From positions 1 to 45,255 of the IMG/VR virus record IMGVR_UViG_3300007345_000009: 45,255 nt of DNA; one strand, written 5' to 3'. The notes beneath the pieces are model-generated. The model did not search any database, was not told the origin of the DNA, and saw only the letters and a program-made list of their open reading frames with translations. Below are positions 6,299 through 13,121 of the stretch, one piece after another. The DNA comes from a virus. The translations under genes and the position numbers were made by a program. The first letter of the stretch is position 1, and every line of letters begins with the position of its first letter.

Positions 6299-8284
6299 CT
6301 ATTTTTTATAACGTTTACTTGTGAAACCTTCAGCTTTTAATGGCAAAGTTTTAGCCCATGCTGGTTTTTGAGTCATAATATCAATCATTTCTTCAAGACT
6401 ATGCGACTCATCGAATTCACATATTATTTCATCGTGGATATGCGCAACTGTTTTATAATTCTTTGATTCTAGATTCTTCAGTGCATCAACTAACAAATCT
6501 CTGCTGACCGCTTGGCAAATGTTCTCACATAATTTACCACCGTATGTCCTATCTATTACCCATTTCTTTAGTACTTCGGATTTAAAAACAATTTGTTCCC
6601 ATTTACCACTATCATCTATTTTCGCCTGCGGATAACATAAGTTACGCTTGCTTGGTAAATGACAATATAAATTGCTATTTATTTTCTTAAAAATTACTTT
6701 CCCATTTGGTGGTGTGCCTACTGAAAATGCCATGCCAGGGGTTTTTAGAGCGTTTTTAGCAGCATTATCAAGTTCACGCCATAATTTCACATTACTATCA
6801 TAAGTCTCTCTATATTTACTTACATAAATTTCAGCCTCTCTTTCTGTAAGATTTAATTTAAAAATATCGTTAGCATGATGATGGAATTTCTCAGTACCCA
6901 TTGAGTACCCGCATCCCAAAATAATAACTTTGCCGATTGTTCTTTGAGCTTTGTTTACTTCTTCATATTTCACATTAAATAAAGATGCAGCCATCACTTT
7001 ATATTGATCTTCCCCGTTTTCAAAACCCCGTAATGATTTTTTATCATTAGCTAGCCACGCAAGAACTCTGTTTTCAATACCTGCGTAGTCAGCAACCCCC
7101 AATATTTTACCTGAGGGTGCTATAAGTGCTTGTCTTAGTCCATTACTAATTAATTTAGTTAACGACTCATCAGAAGAATTTAAAGCATCATAGTCAGCGT
7201 TTTGTATTTTTTCGATCGTTTCTTCAGATAAATGCTTCCCCCTAGGGAAATTTTGAATTTGAATTAATCTTCCTGCAAATCGTCCAGTTCTAGTAGCCCC
7301 TTTAAATTGTAGCGCCCCGCGAACTCTGTTATCATTACACGCACAATTAATCATTGCTTTGTATTTAGATACGCTTGCTAACCCTAATTCTTGGCGCAAT
7401 TTTAATGCTTTAATCGCTTTGTCAGTACAAGTCAAATCTTCTTGAGATAAATAGTTTGAAATGGTTTCTTTTTGTAGATTTGGCAAATCACACCCTTCGA
7501 TAGATAGCCATTCTCTAAATTTAGCTACTTGTTTAACACTAGTAACTTTATTATCAGTTATTTTAGACAATTCACTTAATAGTTTTTCTTCATGCATTTT
7601 TAATAAAGCAACAGCACCTTCCGCCATTTTTATATCTATTAAAATACCACGCTTATTTATATTACTATCAAGGACCCAAGCATCTTGTTCATACTCAGTC
7701 ATGTGTTGCTTAGGAAGAGCATTAACAATAGATTGCTGCGCAACAACATCTTGTCGGTTATAGTCTAAAAAATCTTCAAATGCATTAAGGTCATCTTCGG
7801 GTAATACCCTTATTAATTTCTTATTGTCAGCTTTCTTGCGACTTTGATTTAATTTACTGAATTTATTTATTAATAGTGTGCCCTTGTTTGATTTTAAATG
7901 CTCTTGCGGAAGCCCTAGAGCATCACCACAACGCTTAAGTTGTAATGGGTAAGCGTATGTAGCAGCAATTGCCATATCATCTATCCATTTATCATCAGAA
8001 ACGGCAATCCATTTTAATTTTTTCACTGCTACTTCTTCCCATATAGCCTTTTCAAAATTAGCATTCCACGCCCTTAAAAAAGCTCCCTGTTTAATTAATT
8101 CAAATAACTCTTCAGGCGTAGTTGAAACATCATCACATCTAAACGTTACAGGTTCGTTATTATTTATACTGTAAGATAAACTTAAAATCTCTGTGCTTGG
8201 ATGCCTTGCATATTTCCACGACCCAGATTTTGTTAAATCACATTCTGAAAATGTTTCAAAGTCAATTGATATTTCATTATTCAT
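6299..8284 (-). CDS. Family A DNA polymerase with 3'-5' exonuclease
   Basis: A 661-aa T7/SPO2-type PolA. The exonuclease domain starts at once with ISIDFETF (Exo I Asp8 and Glu10) and includes NANFEKAIW and DYNRQDVVAQ. The polymerase domain has motif A ADYAGIENR, motif B QRTIGKVIILGCGYSMG and motif C AHIHDEIICEF. It is the phage replicative polymerase and works with the primase-helicase, SSB-like and nuclease genes nearby. I chose ATG 8284 over the longer frame (8320): AGAAGG lies eight bases before it and the exonuclease motif begins directly after it. It overlaps the upstream gene by 8 bp. Confidence 0.95.
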   Translation of the reverse strand: MNNEISIDFETFSECDLTKSGSWKYARHPSTEILSLSYSINNNEPVTFRCDDVSTTPEELFELIKQGAFLRAWNANFEKAIWEEVAVKKLKWIAVSDDKWIDDMAIAATYAYPLQLKRCGDALGLPQEHLKSNKGTLLINKFSKLNQSRKKADNKKLIRVLPEDDLNAFEDFLDYNRQDVVAQQSIVNALPKQHMTEYEQDAWVLDSNINKRGILIDIKMAEGAVALLKMHEEKLLSELSKITDNKVTSVKQVAKFREWLSIEGCDLPNLQKETISNYLSQEDLTCTDKAIKALKLRQELGLASVSKYKAMINCACNDNRVRGALQFKGATRTGRFAGRLIQIQNFPRGKHLSEETIEKIQNADYDALNSSDESLTKLISNGLRQALIAPSGKILGVADYAGIENRVLAWLANDKKSLRGFENGEDQYKVMAASLFNVKYEEVNKAQRTIGKVIILGCGYSMGTEKFHHHANDIFKLNLTEREAEIYVSKYRETYDSNVKLWRELDNAAKNALKTPGMAFSVGTPPNGKVIFKKINSNLYCHLPSKRNLCYPQAKIDDSGKWEQIVFKSEVLKKWVIDRTYGGKLCENICQAVSRDLLVDALKNLESKNYKTVAHIHDEIICEFDESHSLEEMIDIMTQKPAWAKTLPLKAEGFTSKRYKK

Positions 8285-8852
8285 AAAGCTTACCTTCTGA
8301 AACAGGTTTAAGCCCTTCAATACAATGATACATCAATACATCAGACATAATAGAGTCAACAGTATTATTTAGCCATAACCCTAATTTTTGCTTAGCGGTA
8401 CATAAAAGTAGATATAATGAGTCGGTAACTTCTGCTTCGCTCACACCAAAATATTTACAATCTATAAATTCATCAAGATTGCAATTATTTTTAATACATT
8501 CAGAATGTGAAATTCTAAAATCCATATCTTCATAAGAATTCGACGGAAATATCCTGTCAAATTGCATAGGATCATCAATTATCCCATTGTTTAAAAGTTC
8601 TTCTGTTTTAACTGATGCTGATAATCCCAGGTTTATATAGGACGTAAATATATCATGTAGATCAAAAATTAAAGTTAGGTATTTACCCTTAAAAGTCATC
8701 AGATATATTGTGTGTTCACGTGGTTTTTCAATCCCACCATTTTTTTTATAAACGCTAATCATAGTTTGTCGCCTATTTTCAATATTCTCATAAAGTTTTT
8801 GATCCATATTAAGTGATTTGATCATTTCACAAATAAAATCGTTTTTTCCCAT
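8277..8852 (-). CDS. Hypothetical protein upstream of the polymerase
   Basis: A 191-aa soluble protein that I do not recognise. It contains three Cys and a mostly helical C-terminal half (DSLYLLLCTAKQKLGLWLN). It is translationally coupled to the polymerase gene, which starts inside its end, and follows an intrinsic terminator that separates it from the DUF2815 gene. AGGTGA precedes the ATG. A polymerase accessory role is inferred from position only. Confidence 0.65.
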   Translation of the reverse strand: MGKNDFICEMIKSLNMDQKLYENIENRRQTMISVYKKNGGIEKPREHTIYLMTFKGKYLTLIFDLHDIFTSYINLGLSASVKTEELLNNGIIDDPMQFDRIFPSNSYEDMDFRISHSECIKNNCNLDEFIDCKYFGVSEAEVTDSLYLLLCTAKQKLGLWLNNTVDSIMSDVLMYHCIEGLKPVSEGKLYE

Positions 8853-8875
8853 ATTATATTCACCTAAGTAATGTT

Positions 8876-8901
8876 GAAAAAAAGCGCATTATGCGCTTTG
8901 A
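8876..8901 (-). terminator. Intrinsic terminator/attenuator after the DUF2815 gene
   Basis: On the minus strand AAAGCGCA-TAA-TGCGCTTT forms an 8-bp hairpin with a three-base loop, followed by a run of T. It lies directly behind the DUF2815 stop and 25 bp before the 8852 gene. It should end or reduce transcription from P2, setting a lower level for the polymerase operon than for the SSB-like protein. The hairpin would also be preceded by A residues on the plus strand. Confidence 0.85.
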
Positions 8902-8902
8902 G

Positions 8903-9460
8903 TTATTCGCTAAAGTCTTCAGTTTCTGCTTGTGATTCGTATGACTCAAACTCATTTTCGCTAACGTTGCCGTCGCTTAATGGTTCTCCGTGACGCAAGA
9001 ATAAAAGCCCTCTAACGCCAGTTGTTATAAAGGCTTTACCACCCATGTTTTGTGCTTCAGCTTTAGTTTTCCCATAAATATCTAGACTAATCGCGACATA
9101 GGCTCCAGGATAAAAGTATATAGCAGCATCGGATTTTTCTAATAATGATAGCTGACCACTGACTTTCAAATAGGTTTTGATTGGCTTAACGCTAGAAGCT
9201 CTAACGAAATGTTTTTCGAAAGTTAAATCATACTCCGGGTCATCACCTATTCTCTCTACATAGTCAACTAATCCAGAGCCTTGAGGTATCTTATCACCAA
9301 AAATTTCTTTCAATGCTTGCTGCTTAGCATCTTTAAGTTTTTGTAGTTGATTATCATCTAAAACAACTTGAGCCCAAAACTTATGAACACCTGTTGTCTG
9401 TTGCTCTTTAGCTGTAAAAATATTGCTTACTAATCTACCTGTTAATGTTAATTTCGTCAT
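8903..9460 (-). CDS. DUF2815-family ssDNA-binding protein
   Basis: A 185-aa protein matching the DUF2815 family: LTGRLVSNIFTAKEQQ at the N-terminus, FWAQVVLDD, and a central AIYFYPGAYVAISLDIYG plus KAFITTGVRGLLFL segment, with an acidic Glu/Ser/Asp C-terminal tail like that of SSBs. The family is predicted to be an OB-fold ssDNA-binding replication protein and almost always occurs with DUF2800, PolA and VirE-type primase genes, as here. It is expressed in quantity from P2 and followed by a strong terminator. Confidence 0.9.
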   Translation of the reverse strand: MTKLTLTGRLVSNIFTAKEQQTTGVHKFWAQVVLDDNQLQKLKDAKQQALKEIFGDKIPQGSGLVDYVERIGDDPEYDLTFEKHFVRASSVKPIKTYLKVSGQLSLLEKSDAAIYFYPGAYVAISLDIYGKTKAEAQNMGGKAFITTGVRGLLFLRHGEPLSDGNVSENEFESYESQAETEDFSE

Positions 9461-9482
9461 TTCTTCGTTTCCTTATATTCAA

Positions 9483-9743
9483 TTAATTTAAAGTTTCTTC
9501 GATTTGTTTAAATACGTCTTTTAATTCATCAATTAACTCACCCACTTCATCTAATTTTTCTTTCAGTTCTTTATTTCTTAGCTCAAGACAATCGACGTCA
9601 TCTTGTAAAGATTCAACTTGTGAAGCTGATTCTTTAAGCTCTTTTAGTTCTTCTATAACTTCTATTGTACGGTCATACGATAGCTCATCATTAATCTCAA
9701 AATATTCTTCATGTGTATATCCAGGTAAATCTTTTATTTTCAT
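9483..9743 (-). CDS. Short acidic coiled-coil protein
   Basis: An 86-aa protein. Residues 25-85 have long heptad patterns rich in Leu/Val/Glu/Lys (VIEELKELKES, LRNKELKEKLDEV), so a coiled-coil dimer is likely. It is the first gene after P2 and lies 22 bp before the DUF2815 gene. Possibly an accessory of the ssDNA-binding protein, but its role is unknown. Confidence 0.65.
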   Translation of the reverse strand: MKIKDLPGYTHEEYFEINDELSYDRTIEVIEELKELKESASQVESLQDDVDCLELRNKELKEKLDEVGELIDELKDVFKQIEETLN

Positions 9744-9825
9744 ATGTTTTCCATCTATTCGTTATTTCTATTTTAACCAAATATATTATATATGAATGTG
9801 TAACCCTCCTTGTTTTATGTTTATC

Positions 9826-9871
9826 GTTTAACTTGTATCTATTAAAACACAATTATAAAAATAAGTAAATA
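9826..9871 (-). promoter_or_regulatory. P2: repeated-type early promoter and leader start
   Basis: Minus-strand TTTACT (9864-9869), 17-bp spacer ending TG-T, TTTAAT (9841-9846), seven bases, AGTTAAAC (9826-9833). Same geometry as P1 and P3. It drives the coiled-coil and DUF2815 genes. The leader of about 90 nt contains a strong GGAGG (9805-9810) that is not followed by a start codon. Confidence 0.75.
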
Positions 9872-9898
9872 CATATTAAATAAAAAAATGAAAATATT

Positions 9899-10060
9899 TT
9901 AAAATTCTAAGTCAAATAAATTGTAGAAGTAATCTTTTACTTTAAAAACAAAGGTTTGTATACCGCAATATAGCATATACGGTATTAGTAAAAAACTTAA
10001 ACTAATTAATAAACACCCGATAAAAGAAAGGCAAAAAAGTATACTAAGCATGTCTTTCAT
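9899..10060 (-). CDS. 53-aa small membrane protein
   Basis: ATG 10060 follows the stop of the DUF2800 gene directly (TAA then ATG), and a perfect GGAGGT lies seven bases upstream within that gene. It ends at TAA 9899. The peptide has a long hydrophobic stretch (about residues 5-32) with three Cys and a mixed-charge aromatic tail. Strong ribosome binding and zero spacing make it a real gene. Function unknown; an early membrane-acting effector is possible. Confidence 0.7.
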   Translation of the reverse strand: MKDMLSILFCLSFIGCLLISLSFLLIPYMLYCGIQTFVFKVKDYFYNLFDLEF

Positions 10061-11218
10061 TTATTCTACCTCCAGATTATTAAAATCATTCTCTACATCA
10101 TCTAGCATTGCGTTTTGTCTCTTGTCATTTTCACTCACTATTTTCAACTTAGTCTTTGATTTTTCATAAAGATCAGAATACTTTGAATTAAAACTTTTCT
10201 TACCAATTAATTTTTCAGCTTTAGTAATTCCTATCAATTTCTTTTCATATATCTCGTCTTCTTCTAATTCAGCAGATAAAACACTAAAAACCTTAGCTTC
10301 ATCTTTCCAAGCTCTTCTTGTTATGCCTTTCACTAACTTAATCCCAGAAATTTTTTGGTTATTAACCAATTTTTTGTAAGCTTCAATTTCAACACTCTCA
10401 ACAAATTTTTTGATCAAATTCGCATTTAGAATGATATTAGCTATATCTTCATCATTAAGCGTATCAGTATCAATAAATTCTTTGAAATCTTGAGTTTTCA
10501 AAACGTCTTTACTATAATTAGATAAAGCTTTGCAATCTCCCTTCAGTGCACACCATTTGCACGTTTCCCCCCCAGGTCTAAATTGAGGGTTTTGCAGAGC
10601 TTCTTTTGATCTCTCTTTAACAAAGTCACCGAATCCTAACAACTCTTTAACCGTAACAGTTTCTGAGTCGATATAGCCCATCCTTGGTTGAACGATATGT
10701 AATTCAAATTGTTCGACACCTAGATAATTTAGTTCACTGTACGCGCCTAACGCATACAATTTTAACTGAGTATTGTTATTCGCCAAAACTTTTACATATT
10801 GCCCATATTTCAAGTCGATGATATGTACAGTTTTAGTTTGCTTATCATAACTCATAAAATCCGCGGTTCCAAAGCCGTGAGGGGCATAATCAGAAAAATC
10901 AAGTTTCTTTTCAATCCATATTTGGCTAAAACTATAATCCGCAACATAATCGATGTATGTTTCTAAGAATCCGCACATTTCACGAGTGACGTGAACCCCT
11001 TTAAATACCGCATCTAACCTTTTATTAATTAAGTTTCCGCGCAGTTCATACGGGTTCAAACTATTTTTTATGCAATATTCAGCAATTGTGTGTGCATCTG
11101 TACCCTCTTTCGCATAGTCCGACGGCACGTCATCAATATGTTTGTATCTTTCTATTGACGCTGTACATTCTAGCCATCGTGAAGAAGAAGAAGGGCTAAA
11201 TTTTGAGTGAATACCCAT
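10061..11218 (-). CDS. DUF2800 family PDDEXK nuclease-like protein
   Basis: A 385-aa protein with the DUF2800 opening (SPSSSSRWLECTAS), a GTDAHTIAEYC segment, the PDDEXK core (GFGTADFM and HIIDLKYGQYVKV, then QLKLYALGAY) and a Cys cluster (GGETCKWCALKGDCKAL) like that of Cas4/RecB-type Fe-S nucleases. The family is a standard member of DUF2815/PolA/primase replication modules and probably processes DNA ends in replication or recombination. It has its own promoter and a structured leader upstream, with AAAGGA ahead of the ATG. A C-terminal helical region (residues 250-385) is family-specific. Confidence 0.9.
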   Translation of the reverse strand: MGIHSKFSPSSSSRWLECTASIERYKHIDDVPSDYAKEGTDAHTIAEYCIKNSLNPYELRGNLINKRLDAVFKGVHVTREMCGFLETYIDYVADYSFSQIWIEKKLDFSDYAPHGFGTADFMSYDKQTKTVHIIDLKYGQYVKVLANNNTQLKLYALGAYSELNYLGVEQFELHIVQPRMGYIDSETVTVKELLGFGDFVKERSKEALQNPQFRPGGETCKWCALKGDCKALSNYSKDVLKTQDFKEFIDTDTLNDEDIANIILNANLIKKFVESVEIEAYKKLVNNQKISGIKLVKGITRRAWKDEAKVFSVLSAELEEDEIYEKKLIGITKAEKLIGKKSFNSKYSDLYEKSKTKLKIVSENDKRQNAMLDDVENDFNNLEVE

Positions 11219-11236
11219 TTTATATCCTTTGTGTCT

Positions 11237-11319
11237 GTTTAACTTATCGGGTTCGCCCTTTTTGAAATGCAGTTAAACGACAACAAAAACCAAGTGAGTA
11301 TCTACTTGAATGGGCGAAC
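11237..11319 (-). promoter_or_regulatory. Structured 5' leader of the DUF2800 gene
   Basis: The predicted leader starts with GTTCGCCC (11312-11319) and closes with its exact complement GGGCGAAC (11251-11258), enclosing an inner CAAGT/ACTTG hairpin (11291-11308). An AGTTAAACGACAACAA copy lies inside in the opposite sense (11271-11286). Another AGTTAAAC in the normal sense follows the stem (11237-11244), before the ribosome-binding site. The structure could protect the 5' end or tune translation. Confidence 0.55.
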
Positions 11320-11320
11320 T

Positions 11321-11354
11321 ATTATAGTTTAACTGTTTTATATGTAATTGTAAA
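11321..11354 (-). promoter_or_regulatory. Promoter for the DUF2800 operon
   Basis: Minus-strand TTTACA (11349-11354), 17 bp, TAAACT (11326-11331), with an overlapping perfect TATAAT at 11321-11326. With the first -10 the transcript would begin at the first base or two of the GTTCGCCC stem arm. It lies between the end of the upstream gene and the leader. Confidence 0.55.
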
Positions 11355-11357
11355 TGC

Positions 11358-12203
11358 TTATATGCAGGCAAATCGTTTTAATTTAGTCTTCTTACCTTCT
11401 TTGATTCTGCAATACTTTTCATACATAGCTAAGCAGTGAGAAATATCAGCTAAAGTTAAAGCTTTTAACGTCGGGTTTTTATCTGATGCGAAAATATCTT
11501 TTATAGATATTATCTCGGATAAATATTGTCTAAAAGTGAGAAAGGCATTTTCTTTCCGAGTGAAAATTCTATTTAAAGCTCTTTGTGTACTAATACCAAA
11601 ACGGCAAAAAGTATCTTTGTCTTCAGCATTTTTAAAGTATCTAGATTCGATCAAATCATAGATTATTTCATAAGAAATAAAACTACCGAAACCTTCAAAT
11701 CCTTTCAACGCATTATATGAAGATTCTAAGCTATTAGAAGTGTCAAAGATTATCTCCACAAGAGTTTTTTGCCACCACAATTTACTCAGAATTTTAGTTG
11801 TGTATGATATTTTATCTATGCTTTTTCCATGTGTCGTAAGCATGTACCTATTAGTATGCACAAGTTTACCAGCACATTTTCTACTTCTTAATACTTTCAA
11901 AAACTCATCTGGGTTAAAATCAATGAGCAAGCTATTAAGTTCTTTTAATGTTCTATGGTGCCCTATTTGTCTAGCAACGCAAACGGCGAACCATAAATTT
12001 GGGCTATCGTGCCACCTTTTTATAATCTTGTCCTGCACCCATTGATAAAAAACATCTACGGATTTATATATATCCGTAAATATAAAGTTTTGAAATATAA
12101 TATCATCGCTCCAGGGTTTCGCTAAACCTCTTTGCCGTTTTACATAAATACTATTTCTTTCTAAAATAAAATATTTAAAATTGTTTAGTTTTTCTTCATT
12201 CAT
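11358..12203 (-). CDS. Thymine-hypermodification helical family protein (HMUDK-helical / aGPT-PPlase type)
   Basis: A 281-aa protein with the family's hallmarks: FKYFILERNSIYVKRQRG and PWSDD at the N-terminus, a helix-hairpin-helix (LKGFEGFGSF, 166-175) of the DNA-glycosylase-like type, DTFCRFGISTQRALNRI (197-213), and a C-terminal LADISHCLAMYEKYCRIKEG. Related proteins are the helical domains of 5-hydroxymethyl-dU DNA kinases and the alpha-glutamyl/putrescinyl thymine pyrophosphorylases that build hypermodified thymines in phage DNA. There is no P-loop kinase part, and no dUMP hydroxymethylase is encoded here, so the substrate is open. It is the last gene of the P3 operon. Confidence 0.75.
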   Translation of the reverse strand: MNEEKLNNFKYFILERNSIYVKRQRGLAKPWSDDIIFQNFIFTDIYKSVDVFYQWVQDKIIKRWHDSPNLWFAVCVARQIGHHRTLKELNSLLIDFNPDEFLKVLRSRKCAGKLVHTNRYMLTTHGKSIDKISYTTKILSKLWWQKTLVEIIFDTSNSLESSYNALKGFEGFGSFISYEIIYDLIESRYFKNAEDKDTFCRFGISTQRALNRIFTRKENAFLTFRQYLSEIISIKDIFASDKNPTLKALTLADISHCLAMYEKYCRIKEGKKTKLKRFACI

Positions 12204-12212
12204 ATAAATTGC

Positions 12213-12629
12213 CTATTTTTCGTGACCAAGAATTTTAAATTTGTACAGAAAATTATCAAGTAATTTAATCTTTGTCACATGCTTAAAATATTGTTTTTTA
12301 GTCATACCTAATAATTGCTCTATGATACGTTCAGGTTTTATAGTTCTTGTTCCTTTTGCTCTAGTTGAGTCTACACCGAAATGCGAACACGCTTCATCAA
12401 AACTTTTGAATTTCATCCCCCAAATTTTGACTTCAACTTTTCTTTTCTTGGGTTTAGATGTTAACTTTAATCCTAGTGATTTAGCAGCTGCTATATTATA
12501 CCTATCATCCCCAAGGCTAAAATCTAAATGCTTGTAATACTGCCTATTCGTTATGTTTGTTTCAGTCAGAAAATTTTGAATTGATGTATAATGCTTACCG
12601 TTTACATGAATTTGATTGCCAACCCCCAT
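12213..12629 (-). CDS. Basic protein with two IENR/NUMOD-like DNA-binding repeats
   Basis: A 138-aa basic protein. Two segments look like the short DNA-recognition modules of homing endonucleases: IHVNGKHYTSIQNFLTETN (about residues 7-25) and VKIWGMKFKSFDEACSHFGV (about 67-86), each followed by a polar helix. No catalytic HNH or GIY-YIG core is present, so it may be a DNA-binding adaptor. It lies between the 12856 gene and the modification-family gene in the P3 operon. GGAGA precedes the ATG. Confidence 0.6.
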   Translation of the reverse strand: MGVGNQIHVNGKHYTSIQNFLTETNITNRQYYKHLDFSLGDDRYNIAAAKSLGLKLTSKPKKRKVEVKIWGMKFKSFDEACSHFGVDSTRAKGTRTIKPERIIEQLLGMTKKQYFKHVTKIKLLDNFLYKFKILGHEK

Positions 12630-12856
12630 TAGTTATCTCCATGTCTAGTCATTAGATATGCTTCGATATCAAAACTATCAAAAGATGATATAAGTAAATT
12701 TCCGACAGAATCACCATAAGTATTAATTAAATATTCATCAAACCCATCGTCATCGAACTCAACCCAAGTGTAATCATTTTCATGTTCTATTTCGTATTTG
12801 ATCCCATGATGGAGTGCATCTTCTACTATTCCCACGTAATATATATGTAAAGACAT
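12629..12856 (-). CDS. Acidic hypothetical protein, first gene of P3 operon
   Basis: A 75-aa strongly acidic protein (many Asp/Glu, VEFDDDGFDEYLI) with no recognised domain. It overlaps the next start by one base and begins about 25 bp after the predicted P3 transcript start. Small acidic early proteins of phages often bind host enzymes or mimic DNA; that role is only a possibility here. Confidence 0.65.
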   Translation of the reverse strand: MSLHIYYVGIVEDALHHGIKYEIEHENDYTWVEFDDDGFDEYLINTYGDSVGNLLISSFDSFDIEAYLMTRHGDN

Positions 12857-12873
12857 TTTGTATCCTTGTTGTT

Positions 12874-12919
12874 GTTTAACTTATTACTATTAAAACATTA
12901 TTTTTAATGTAAGTAAATA
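12874..12919 (-). promoter_or_regulatory. P3: repeated-type early promoter and leader start
   Basis: Minus-strand TTTACT (12912-12917), 17-bp spacer ending TG-T, TTTAAT (12889-12894), seven bases, AGTTAAAC (12874-12881). Same geometry as P1 and P2. It drives the acidic protein, the IENR-like protein and the modification-family gene. Confidence 0.75.
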
Positions 12920-12940
12920 ACGCCGCAAAAAAAAATTTAG

Positions 12941-13120
12941 TTAGTATTCTTTAAATATCGATTGATCGACATAATCCCACGCAAACATGTTCTGTTTAAC
13001 GGCGTGCGAAAATATTTCTTCTGTTTGTTGTTCGACAAACTGAAGATCAATGCCGTTTGTGTTCACTATATCTAAATCACTTCGTACCAACGATTCGATT
13101 AAATACTCGTATGATGTCAT
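12941..13120 (-). CDS. 59-aa hypothetical soluble protein
   Basis: ATG 13120 lies one base after the stop of the octapeptide-repeat gene, and the frame ends at TAA 12941. The preceding sequence (GGATAAATAAA then ATG) is the same kind of junction as between the two repeat genes. The peptide is acidic with several aromatic residues and no hydrophobic segment. It closes the operon that starts near 14442. Function unknown. Confidence 0.65.
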   Translation of the reverse strand: MTSYEYLIESLVRSDLDIVNTNGIDLQFVEQQTEEIFSHAVKQNMFAWDYVDQSIFKEY

Positions 13121-13121
13121 T

